Origin: Combretum micranthum
Lineage: Eukaryota; Streptophyta; Magnoliopsida; Myrtales; Combretaceae
Assembly (NCBI GenBank): GCA_024138025.1
Contig: JAMXBD010000403.1
Coordinates: 806,001-870,000 of the forward strand
Reading direction: 5' to 3'
Length of the DNA: 64,000 nucleotides
Shown here: in pieces, positions 47,369-58,500 of the stretch
Layout of the letters: the number at the start of each line of letters is the position of its first letter
Position numbering within the stretch: position 1 is the first letter of the stretch
Program-made: the position numbers and the translations under genes
The notes under the pieces: model-generated
What the model was told of the DNA's origin: nothing
Database searches by the model: none
What the model saw: the letters and a program-made list of their open reading frames with translations, nothing else

Positions 47369-49789
47369 TTACATATCTCTTTGAAAACTAAAACACAAAA
47401 CCTAGCTCTCTCTCTAAAAATTCACACCTAGACAAACAAAGGTAAACAAATTGTAAAACAAAAGGAGATTGCAAGAAGAGATCAAAGTATTAACAACTTA
47501 TATGCAAAAGTAGAAGTAATAGTAGATTAAATTTTTGTTTGTTGTGCTATCTTATAAGTAAGTGAAATTTTAAATTCAATGATAAATTTGTGTATGAGTT
47601 TGATGATAATGAATATTCATGTGTTGGAATAATATGTAAGTATTGAATTCATGTTTTGATTTGAATTTGATGGTTAGATTGTAGACTTGTATATGGATAT
47701 GCATTGGATCAATACATGCATGTATGAAGATGATTTCTATGTAAGTTGATAGATGAATCAATGTTGAATATGCAAGATATATGTAATATATAGTGATGGT
47801 ATTATATGAATAAATACATGATTTTTAATTCAATTTGTTAATTACATGTAATGATGGTGTTAATTTGATTAATTGATTTAATATTACAATTTCTAATTAT
47901 ATGCATATAACATGTATATGTTGCATGATGTAAAAGAATATTTTTGTATTTATGATATAGAATAGTGTTTAGTTCATAATGATATAAGAATTGAAATTGG
48001 TTTGTATTTAAGCTTAAGTTTTCGAAAATTTTCTAGAAAAATAATTTAAATGATCATGAAGACCTTCAAACCTTTGATCTTATATTCAATATGTTCTTCA
48101 TAAAAATTTAAGGTAGATTTTTAATTCAAATCAAATTCAACCTAAAATGTGTTTTTCATTAATTTTTAGAATTTGATTGTTCTTGAAAATTTATAACCCA
48201 TAGATTAACATGAAATCAATATGATAAACACAAAATTTCATACTTAGAGTTAAAGATTTGAATCAAAGTCGGTTTGAACTTGTAGAAACTTGTTTTGGTC
48301 TTGTTGAGTTAACATTTATTTTGAAATCTTATTTATAACCTTTAATTTTACAATTATTTAAAATAATGATAATTAACTATAATAATATATAAATAAGTTA
48401 ATCAGCTGAATGATAAGTAAATAAAAAATATAGAATAAATAATAAATGGTGTGGTTCACAATATCCGAACTAGTTCACAGTTGTACTAAGTTCAAGCATG
48501 GATGAAAGGACCAATTCACTCCAATTTCTTCATTCTTTGGACCAGCTCATTCTCAATAAAATTTAATTAAATAAATTTAATAAAATAAAATAAAATAACT
48601 TGAATCTATTAAAAATTAAATCAACTTAATAAATATTGTATAAACTAGTTCTCACCTAATCCTGTAGAGTTTGTTTGTGAAATAAAACTTAATAGTTAAC
48701 TGAACTTATAATTATTGGAATTGGATTTTAGATATCTATATCTTTAGTAGATATTTAATCAAATAGATTTGATTAATAATCGGCTTAAGTATTAATAAAG
48801 TAATTAAAGGATAATTAATCGGTTAATATAAAATAACTTGGTTAATTGAATTGTAATAGAAAGTTAATAAAACTTTATCTTTCTTTCTTTGGTTCTACAT
48901 TGTCATGAATATGTTCTTTAGCAAACAAGTACCTTCTGTATCAAATTTTAGGCACACAGTGATATGTGTGTTGCTTGTTAAGATAAATATCATAAAATGA
49001 ATTAATACTTAAAGATAACCTAATTGTTTGCTTAAGTATGCTTGCTGTTGTTCAATCCAATTCGACGAGTGATAACCTTATGTGGTGGTGCTAATATGAT
49101 AGTTAAATGCTTCGGCCATCATTAGTGGTTTAGCGGGTAGCTAATAAGACAAACAGTATCGAGGTAACATTTATCTAGATGGTTGTGACTCTCAGACAAA
49201 GCTACTTGCTTAGAATTTTTACTAAGGAATATAGGTATTTGGGCTGTCTATATCAACCCTCAAGTAGTTACTGCTACTCATGACCCCTAAATTCCCACAA
49301 CGTGTTACCGGAATATGAGTTCTCCACTATATTTTACTGTACCTAAATTAAAAATCTAAATTTTCACTTATCACATTTTGCATTAAATTAAGTGCGTGTA
49401 AACATATTATGTATGCTTGCATTGTTGTCGTACTAGGCTATTGCTCATTCCTTTCTTTTTCAAGTTATGAAGATGTTTTAATTTGAATGCTATGAATACA
49501 TGGTCTATGGGTTAGATATTAATGAGAGACTGAGCGAGCTAAACATTTAGATATGTTGGATATTACATTATTATTTTATAAGGGTATAATATTTATATTG
49601 TGAGGTTTACATATGTTGTTAAGATATGATTTTACCTTTATTTTCTATTGAAATTCCATTGGTTAATAAACTTAAGTAAGGACTTCTTAATCTAAAATTT
49701 AATGGAAACTCATTTAGTTCAAGTTAACCTTTACATATAATACTAAGTATTGTAAATGGCGAAACTGTTGGTGCTTAGAACCTATTTGG
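47369..49789 (+). mobile_element. Old LTR-like remnant, same family as 11851-13673
   Basis: Starts with leader-like CT-rich sequence (CCTAGCTCTCTCTCTAAAAA), then long AT-rich non-coding DNA. Its right part (48970-49440) parallels 12960-13480 in several phrases. No protein is visible; the frame at 47576-47761 is low complexity. Confidence 0.4.
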
Positions 49790-49832
49790 TAAGTTAAGTT
49801 TCGGGGACGAAACTTCTTAAAGGAGGGAAGAA
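49790..49832 (+). mobile_element. 3'-internal stub (purine tract) left of the Tekay 5' LTR
   Basis: GTAAGTTAAGTTTC(G/A)GGRACG and AGGAGGGAAGAA match the bases that precede the 3' LTR (61099-61142). That stretch is the end of the internal region with the polypurine tract, so the left LTR is itself preceded by the tail of another internal region. Confidence 0.7.
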
Positions 49833-50415
49833 TAAAATAATCTAATTTATTCAATAATTTAATTTTCAAGTAAATATAATATTAGTTCTAAATATTAAGT
49901 TTGAAGTAATTTTGATATATGAAAACGAATGTGTAGAAATAGGTTTGATATACTATGTTTATTAATGTAAATTATTGATGTATGCGAGTATATGTAATGA
50001 GATTAATGTTATTGTTTTATGTATATTAATGTATGCATAGTATAATTAATGTTTGTGTCTCTTATGAATTAATATATATGTGTTATGTTTAAATTTATCA
50101 AAACAACTTTTGAATTGTCCAAATAATTGTTAGCACAATTTTTACAAAAGTTAAGCCTATTTTTCAAGCTCAAATTAAATTCAAATTAAACCTAAATTAA
50201 GCCTAAGTCATATATACCCCCAAAATTAAACTTAAGATAAATATAAGTCTCAAATTTAATCAAATAAAGCCCCTTTTGGCAACCCACATTTTTCATACGA
50301 ATTTTCCACTTTCTTTTCCTTCTCTTATCCTTCTATCTTCAAAACATAAGCCCTAAACCTTAGCCTAAAACAAGTTCTTGGATTCAACAATTTCTCCAAG
50401 CTAAAACCTCTTCAT

Positions 50416-52059
50416 GTAAGTTAATGCAAGAATAAACTCTTTGGTTATTTTCTTTCTTGTAATATAGATGTAGAATCCATGTTAAGATAAGTTTATTGTC
50501 ATATGACTTTGAATGGTTTTATATTGATAAATGTTAGGTTGTGTTTTATTGTTATATAAACTTGTTCATGTGTTATGGAGGTAGTGAGAAGTATTGGTGA
50601 GGATGAAAGTTGATTTGAGTAGTTAAGTTTAAAGTGAAGAATAGGAGAGAGTTTGATGTGAATGAAGTAGTTTGATGTGTTGAAATGACGTTAGAACTTG
50701 CTAGGATTGGTTAATGTGGATACAAGATAGTGTATGAAGCAAAATATGTGTTTGAAGAAGGATTAAAATTGTTATATGTTATAAATTTTCAAAGTGTAAA
50801 ACAGAGGAAATAAACACTTTTCGAACAGGTCTGTTTTTGAGTGTATGTCGGCATCTGGTACTTCAGCGCTGCTGGCGTAGAGGCGGTGTTGAATGTGATT
50901 AGAATCGATTTTTCTAAAGCCGCCTAAAAAGCCGTCGGCTTTTGTAAAGAAATTAGCCAGCGTTTATTTTTCAAATCGCACGCCGGCCACTAGAGCTTCA
51001 ATGCTGCCAGCCTTCAATCTGTGTTGAATGCGAACAAAATCGATTTTTTTAAAGCCGGGCTTAACACCACCATCCTATAATTCCAAAGCTGCCGACGTTC
51101 AGCTCAATTTTGCCTGTGTAAATAGGCCGCATATCCCCTGAGATTTTACAAATTCAACCTTCCTCAATTGTCTTTCTTTACTTCATATATGGTCTTCCGA
51201 TGAATCTATAAGCTATACAAACATGTTTTAAGTCTGAATTAAATGATAAAACTATATTTTAAGTTCATTGAATCTCCTTGTATAGTTAACTTAGGATTGT
51301 TATATATATATATATATATATGCTATGTTCGATTATTGATTTGTTTTGATATGTCTTATTTCAATTAAAAGTTCTTCAGTTAATTCCCCTCCGAGTGAAT
51401 ATAGCAATACACTATTGGATACAGGTACGCAATAGCTTGCTTGTTGTATGCTAGGAATAGGAATTACTAAAATTGATTTAATTCGATTCGGCTTAATACT
51501 TTGACGAACTTGATGTATATTACGCTGTTTAACCTGGTCCAAGGAGCAGTGAACCTGTTATGATGCAATGACATGTTAGTTAGGCACTTAACCTAAGTCA
51601 TGATGCAATAGTGATTCGTTTTTGGTTAAGCGGATAGCCGATGGGGAGAATAGTATCCGAGTAACGTTTGCTTAAACTTAGGGGAAAATGCAATGGTTTA
51701 GTTCAAAGTTTATGAGAACTTGTGAACTAGGCTCATGTTATGGACTGAGTTTAAGTAGAGTCGAGCAACGGCTTTTGAGCCCTAAATGAAGCTATTTTTT
51801 TATGGAATAGATATAGGAGATATAAGCATTCGGATTGCTTATATCAACCTCTTGAGCAGCTGCTGTTACTCAGGTCCCGTAAATTCCCAAAGCATGATTC
51901 CGGGTTTCAATACCCTACTGTTGTTTTGTTAAAATAAAACTTAACAAGATAATGACTTGATCGTTGATGCATTTTATTTGAATTAAGTGTGCTTGACAAA
52001 TTCTTTTTGGTATTTGTTATTGCGTACTGGGTCTTTGGCTCACTTTTGCTGCTTTGCAG
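50416..52059 (+). other. Putative intron within the LTR leader
   Basis: TTCAT|GTAAGTTAATG at the left and CACTTTTGCTGCTTTGCAG at the right look like strong plant splice sites around 1644 bases of AT-rich sequence. The donor is kept in the 3' LTR (61736) and the solo LTR (38937, minus); the acceptor in the solo LTR (37254, minus), while the 3' LTR has lost one base after it (63336). Splicing is inferred only. Confidence 0.45.
50840..51130. repeat. GCCGGC-type module in the Tekay 5' LTR
   Basis: Contains two diverged sub-units, each with a TGTTGAATGYGA phrase, an AATCGATTTTT phrase and TAAAGCCG, plus CTGGCGTAGAGGCGG, GCCGTCGGC and CGCACGCCGGCCAC. The 3' LTR (62150-62350) has lost about 100 bases of it, between a CGCTGCCG and the downstream TTTATTTTTCAAA. 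The solo LTR copy is at 38210-38510. Confidence 0.7.
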
Positions 52060-52514
52060 GTAATGAAGATAAGTTGTATGATGATTTGAGATACAGGTCA
52101 GATTTTGAGAGGTTCATGGACGAGTGGGTCGAGTGGGACTCGAATGCCCTTGGTTTTTGGGAGAAGCTTTTGTTTAAAGAAAAATTCTCTGTATGTGAGG
52201 CTTGTTAAATAAGCTTAAGTTGTAAAAGACGTTAAGATCTTTTTAGGTTACCTTTTTTACCAAGAACGACTTGTAATTTTGTAGTGTCTTATATTGATAC
52301 TAAACTTTGTATATATAATGTATATAGATATGGATTGCTTTTATTAGTAATCTTGTTTTGTTAAAAGTAGTTTATAAAGTGTTAGTAGATTTTATCAAAC
52401 AATTCTCATAAACTGTTAGTTTTAGGACAACCTTACATATAATGTGAAATGTTATATGTAGTTGGAGACTCAGTACTCTAAATTTCAGGATTTAGTGGGT
52501 CGGGTCTTTACAGA

Positions 52515-52527
52515 TGGTATCAGAGCC
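52515..52527 (+). other. Primer-binding site of the Tekay-type element
   Basis: TGGTATCAGAGCC, complementary to initiator methionine tRNA, two bases after the 5' LTR. This fixes the right end of that LTR and the element's orientation. Confidence 0.93.
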
Positions 52528-52719
52528 AGGTTTATGAAATTATTTGATTAAATAGGAGTGACTTGACCTTAGATGAGGTGAGTTTAGTCGGATGCGTACA
52601 ACACTTGCTTGAATTGTGTATTTTTGTTTGAATGCTTGTTTTATTCATTAATTATTTTGATGTTGATTTGACATTGAAAAATTATATATGTCATATATAT
52701 GTTGTATGTTTATTTAAAG

Positions 52720-53600
52720 ATGGATAAGTCAAGAAGAGTAACTCGATAGTCTACGGAAAGAGAGGGTATGCCACCTCCTTCTTAGTCTACTATCTCAGCT
52801 TCTATATTGGCTAGTATTCCAGCTTCTACTTCGATTCCATCACTAGCTTCGGCTTCTACTGCACCGAATCCACAACCTCCTCAAATGCCTGCATATCCAG
52901 CTATGCCTTAGATGCCTACGGGAGATCCGAATAACGTGTTTACTATGTTTTGAGATATGTTTGCAATAGTTCAATAGTATCAGCAAATGATGTATCAACA
53001 ACAATAACAATTTATGCAACAATATAATCCGCCAACTGTGAGACAAGAACAACATGTACAAGTGGAAGACCGGAATGATCAAGTCAAGTTACATGATTTT
53101 GTTAGATTGGTACCTGATTTTGATGGAACTGTTTTGGACCCGACTAGAACAGAAGGTTGAATAGTAGAGCTTGAAAAAGCATTTGCAGCTTATGAAGTAC
53201 CCGAGCATAGGAAAGTTGATTTGGCTATATATATGTTGAAGGGAGATGCATATAATTGGTGGAGATTGAACAGTGAAGGATATGCAAGACCAATACCATG
53301 GAACAGATTTAAGGAAGCCTTTTTTTTTTTTTTTTTTTGCAATACATCCCATATATAGTGAGAGAGCAAATGATATCGATTGGCTAATTAAGGCAAGGGA
53401 ATAAAATGTTGAAGAATATGGAGAGTATTGTAGGTTACTTAGATTTGCTGGCATAAATTACAATGATGAGAGTGTGAAGGTTCAAAAGTTCCAAGATGGC
53501 TTGAACATAGAAATCAAGAGTGAGTCAAGAAGTTTTAGTTATCAACACTATCTGAAGCGGTAATCAAAGCGAAGTTAGTGGAACAAATTATAAATGAGAA
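52720..53600 (+). pseudogene. gag (capsid) remnant
   Basis: An ATG at 52720 opens a Gln/Pro/Ser-rich N-terminal part followed by a retrotransposon capsid domain whose best-kept part (53180-53310) includes YMLKGDAYNWW, a hallmark of plant gypsy Gag. In-frame stops are at 52747, 52783, 52909 and 52975 (TAG), 52951 and 53158 (TGA) and 53005 (TAA). A T19 run at 53320-53338 and shifts after it break the capsid. The protein would coat the RNA in virus-like particles in the cytoplasm; this copy cannot make it. Confidence 0.8.
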
Positions 53601-53774
53601 TAAAGCCCAAAGATAGACATGTTACATTTATGGGAAAGAGATCAGCGACATCATACACTCCTTATCCAAGATATGATAATATTAGCAAAGGCAAGCAACC
53701 ATTTCTAAGTAAAAAACCAAGTTTGGGACAAGCAGTAAAGACTTCTATGCCTTCTATTCCGTTTGATAAGCGGT

Positions 53775-53945
53775 GTCCTTGATGCTTTGGACCGCATGAT
53801 CTAGTTCAATGTAAATAGGTTCAAGGAGCATGTTTTGCTTGTGGGAAGATTAGGCAAAAAGCCTCTGATTGTACAGATCCGAAATTGAAGCCTATCTTCT
53901 ATGCTCATTGCCAACAAAGAGGTCATCACGGAGCGAATTGTAAAA
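53775..53945 (+). pseudogene. Gag zinc-knuckle region, ligands damaged
   Basis: Two CCHC knuckles are recognisable, which in intact elements bind the RNA genome. The first reads CFACGKIRQKASDC (from 53831), with Gln where the His ligand belongs. The second reads YAHCQQRGHHGANC (to about 53943), with Tyr where the first Cys belongs. A TAG stop lies just upstream at about 53817. Confidence 0.75.
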
Positions 53946-54039
53946 TAGGCCTAAGAATGAAGGACCAAACTTTGGAAAGAGAATGACAGCTGCTAGAGTA
54001 TTTGCTCTACAATAGTGTAGAAAAGCCCCTTCAGTCGAT

Positions 54040-54370
54040 ACACTGGCAGATACAATACAGATTGCAAATCATCCTGCATATGCTTTGATTGACACTGGTG
54101 CTACTCATACATGTGTTGCTAAAAGTTTTGTGAATGAGTGTGATTTGTCTTCTGAAGTGTTGTATGATAGAATGATGAATGTAAATACTCCTTTTGGTAT
54201 GTAATCCAAAGAACCATGTGTATGTAGAAATGTTGATGTTGTGATTTCTAATAGAAGCATGCCAATAGATATGTTAGTTCTGCCTTTAATCGATTTTGAT
54301 ATTATCCTTGGAATGAATTGGTTAAATCCTTATAAAGCCACAATAATTGCAATAAAGCGGAAGTAAGTTT
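54040..54370 (+). pseudogene. Retropepsin-like aspartic protease remnant
   Basis: The active-site motif ALIDTGATHTCV is intact (DTG at 54091-54099), and the C-terminal IILGMNWL phrase is at 54301-54324. It would process the polyprotein. A TAA stop interrupts at about 54203. Confidence 0.8.
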
Positions 54371-54479
54371 TGAGTTGGAGGGCAGGAGATTGTTTAATAT
54401 TTTAGAAAGAAGGAGACCAAAGAATATGTATTCTATGGAGTTGTGGGAGAAGGATATGGAAACTACAATGAGTAGTGAA

Positions 54480-55410
54480 TAACTCCGAGTTGATATGGTG
54501 TCAGTAGTAAAGGAATTTATCGATATCTTTCCTGAGGAATTACTAGGTATACCACCGGATAGAGAGATTGAGTTTGGAATTAATTTGATAGCAAGGATGA
54601 CACCTATATCTAAGGCTCCATACCGTATGGCTCCAACCGAGTTGAAAGAGTTGGAAAGCCAGTTGAGGAATTACAGAACTTAGGGTTTATGCATCCAAGC
54701 ATTTCTCCTTAGGGTGCTCCAGTTTTATTTGTTAAGAAGAAAGACGGAAGTTTAAGAATGTGTATAGACTATAGGGAATTAAATTAAGTGACGATCAATA
54801 ACAAGTATCATCTTCCCCGAATTGACGACTTATTTGATTAATTGAGAGATGTTGCATTATTTTCCAAAATAGATTTGAGATCCAGATACCATCAACTCAA
54901 GATAAAGCCACAACATATTTTGAAGATAGCTTTCCGAACAAGATACAGACATTTTGAGTTTATGGTTATGCCTTTCGGTTTAACAAATACCCCAACAGCC
55001 TTTATGGATCTAATGAATAGGGTGTTCAAGGGCTAGCTGGATCAATTTGTAATCGTTTCATTGATGACATATTGGTGTATCCAAGAAATATGGAAGAACA
55101 CGAGAAACATCTGAAACTTATTCTACAAAGATTAAGAGAGAGGAAACTTTATGCTAAATTTAGCAAGTGCAAGTTTTGGTTGAGAGAAGTTGCATTCTTA
55201 GGACATATCATTAGAAAGGAAGGAATATATGTCGATCCTGAGAAGATTAGAGCGGTTTTGGATTGGCCACAACCTACGAATGTCACGGAAGTACGAAGCT
55301 TTCTAGTTTGGCAAGCTATTATAGAAGATTCATACAAGGATTCTCCAAAATTGCTTCACCATTAACTAAATTGACAAGAAAATATGTAAAGTTTGATTGG
55401 GATGAAGATT
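54480..55410 (+). pseudogene. Reverse transcriptase remnant
   Basis: Motifs in order: IFPEELLGIPPDREIEF, the APYRMAP phrase, FVKKKDGSLRMCIDYREL (54730-54780), [24 protein letters not shown] (54969-55004), the catalytic FIDDILVY (about 55057-55080) and [16 protein letters not shown]. Order and wording are typical of Ty3/gypsy chromoviruses. The open pieces are in three different frames (54495-54683, 54842-55036, 55072-55365). Stops at 54782-54784 and 54839-54841 fall where a Gln codon would be expected. Confidence 0.88.
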
Positions 55411-55567
55411 GTGATCAAGTTTTCTCGAGCTGAAAGAACGATTGGTTTCTGCACCAATTTTAGCACTTCTAATTAGTGGAGAAGAGTTCGTAATTTACAG
55501 TGATGCTTCACTTCAAGGATTCGGATGTGTTTTGATGCAAGATAATCAAGTTATAGCTTACGCATCG
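55411..55567 (+). pseudogene. RNase H remnant, part 1
   Basis: KERLVSAPIL and YSDASLQGFGCVLMQ (55498-55545) carry the first catalytic Asp of the retroviral-type RNase H. The frame reads up to 55567, where the family E solo LTR begins. Confidence 0.8.
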
Positions 55568-58500
55568 TGTCACGCCCCAACGGGTACCTTAAACGTGACA
55601 GCCCATCGTACACAATATTAAAACTTAAGAATGACTACCTTAGTCACTCGAAAGCTTCCATATCGGTACAAGGCGTACATTCACATCAAAAGGAGACCGT
55701 GGAGTAATGCATTTTAAGATATTGACAGCGGAACATACAAAACAATACTTCATATATTTCATTGAAATATAAAGTCTTACAACTTCTAAGGGGAATTCTC
55801 CTGATAATTACCATAGCAACATAGTCTTACTATGAAGATTAACTAAAGATAGAAGATTTTAAAGGAAATCTAGTCTAAGACTTCAAAACAGAGTTCCTCC
55901 AAAAGCTTTCCAAAATAAAGATTCTACCCGAATGATCAAGATGGTCTCGGGTGCAAAATAACGATCCTGCAATATCAAAAGTCTATAGGGGTATAAGCAT
56001 AACTAGCTTAGTGAGATATTCCTTACGCAAAAGTACTCATAATAGGCATTCAATCAAGTTCATTAAATAAGCATATGAAATGTAACAACCATATGATCAA
56101 ACAGTACATACGACTATCTGGTTTCGTATGTATGATGGATTTATTCCTCCATCGGTGGTTAGGGAATGATTTGAACTAGGCCCTAAACAACCTCCTTAAA
56201 ATTTGCTCACGTCTTGGGGTTCTAACGAACCATACTACTAGTTTCCGGTCTTTCCTTACCCAAAGTGATCGATTCGGCTCAACTATAACTTGAGGTCGTA
56301 TTCCTCGAACGTTTAAACCCTCAAGATGTAGTTAGGTAGCTTACCTTTCCGGTCCCACGCTGAAGAGTAGTAGCAAAATTCCAAAATGATATTCTATGTG
56401 ATATGCATGAGCAATTTATTTATGAGATATTCAATCCGACATTAATTCATTTAAAACGATCAAGCAATAATTGCACATATAGCAATACATACATGGAAGC
56501 AATTATGATAATCAACAAATCAGGCTTCGATATACTTATTGTTCATTGATCACACATAGCAATTCACATACACAATTCCCATGATAATCCACATGCATGT
56601 CAATTTTATCTTTTCCTAACATCTAGTGCTCTATTCTACAAGCACATACACAAATACATAAACGTAAAGGAAACTCACTCATCCATAGCAATCTTCTATG
56701 AGTCGAAGTAATCCTCGGGGAAGAGAAGATATTGGTCCTCAACGCCTAAACAAAATAAATACCCGAAATGAGTATTTCATCCAAGATATACTCAAATTCT
56801 CTAATTCTATCTTATTGAATTCGTCAAAATTCGCATGAATGGAAATTCCAACTTAAAATGATCATAACTTTCTCATTTTAACTCGGAATTCCGCATATTA
56901 TATACCGATTTCTACCTACTCGAAAAGATCTATCCATTTCTAAGGTTTTTTCATCAAAAGAAGCCATTTGGATCTTGGAATAGTGACGTACATAATTGTT
57001 GCGGAAATTCTAGATTTCAAAACTCAAGTTTTCAAACTTTTCTCCATCCAAAATCTTTGTACCAAAATATAGATATTTGTTTGATTGAAAAATCCTTTGA
57101 ATTTATATATATAGACTAAAATTATATGCATGAATTTAGTGGTATTGTCTCAACAATGATTTTTGTAAAACAATGTATCTTAAAAGTGAGAAAATGCTAA
57201 GACTTGAAAATTCCCTTTTTAGTTTTGTTGGGAAAATTTCTTAAATTATTATAAGTTAGTATTTCCTCCAATTCTTAATATTGAGAATAATTAAATTTTC
57301 AAAAAATAATTTTTGTCTTGTTAAGATTTCTATAACTTTATTGTTAGTGTTTAAAAAAATATAGTTTTTCTAAATATTTCTTGGCTATGTGTTCTAAAGT
57401 TTTTCTAAAGTTAGATCTACTTTAAATAAATAATATCAATGATTTTATAAGTTATTTATTATTTTTATTTCCTAAGTAAAGCTTATCCTTAGAAAGGTTA
57501 TTATTTGATAATTTTGTAAAACTTATCTAAACCTTAATATATTGATGAAAGCTTTACATATGAGTTTAAAAAAACTTTTGTTAAACAAAGAATTAACTTT
57601 AAAGAAACTTTCTTATTTCATTGGTTTGAAAAGAGAGTTTGTGATAACTTTATTCTTATGTATTCATTGATAAAATCCCATATAGTATTATTACTAAAAT
57701 TGAGCTAAACTTATCTAACTTTAGAAAATATTTGTTAAGATAAAACTTTAAGTTTTTATAAAAAAATTTATTATGTGACAAAATTTATTTTTAAAGAGAG
57801 TTCTTATTTTTATTACTTAAGAAAACTCCTTTTCATTATGGTTGAGACAATATCAATATGTTCATGCATGAATGAGATTATGTAGATATGAGAAATATAA
57901 CAATATCACATAATAAGATAAGATATGTATAATAATAAAGCATAATAATAAAGTTAAGTATTAGAACCTTAACTTCATCAAGATATCCCGAGACTAAGAA
58001 TAGACTAGTCTCAAAAGGAAAAGAAAAGAAAAGAAAAGAAAAAAAAAGACAATTGTTTTGACTTGATAAAACAAGTCTAAGACTAGAAAGACTAGTTTTA
58101 AAAATAGCATGAAGTAAATAAATAAATTGCAAGCATAGAAATAAATAAATAACAAGTAAGCTTATATGCTTTAAAGAAATATATATACATCATATACATA
58201 ATACTATATGATTAGAACAAATAATAATAACAATAATAACAACAATATAATAATAACATAATGGAAGACATGAACATGAATAAAAACAAAACATGAACAT
58301 ATTGTTACTTCTTTAACTCTTATGAGTCTAAGAAACATACACTAAGCTTATGCTAAGTTATATGAACATGATAAGTATATATAAGAAATTTTACATAAGG
58401 TTATGTGTGTTTGTTGAAAAGGAAAAGAATGGGTTGTAGTATTATGTAGGAAATGGTTTTATGAAAAGAAGAGAGGACTTGAGAGAGTATTTGAGAGAGA

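Larger units (their letters stand above)
49833..52512 (+). mobile_element. 5' LTR of the Tekay-type chromovirus
   Basis: Starts TAAAATAATCTAATTT (the TG is mutated to TA) and ends GGGTCGGGTCTTTACA, two bases before the primer site. It is 2680 bases and matches the 3' LTR and the solo LTR at 36801. In order it holds a CT-rich leader (50290-50400), a splice-donor-like GTAAGTTAATG at 50416, the GCCGGC-type module (50840-51130), a (TA) run at 51300-51321, an acceptor-like TTTGCAG at 52053-52059, and a 52060-52208 open stretch. The 73-codon frame at 51987-52208 covers that stretch. Confidence 0.88.
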
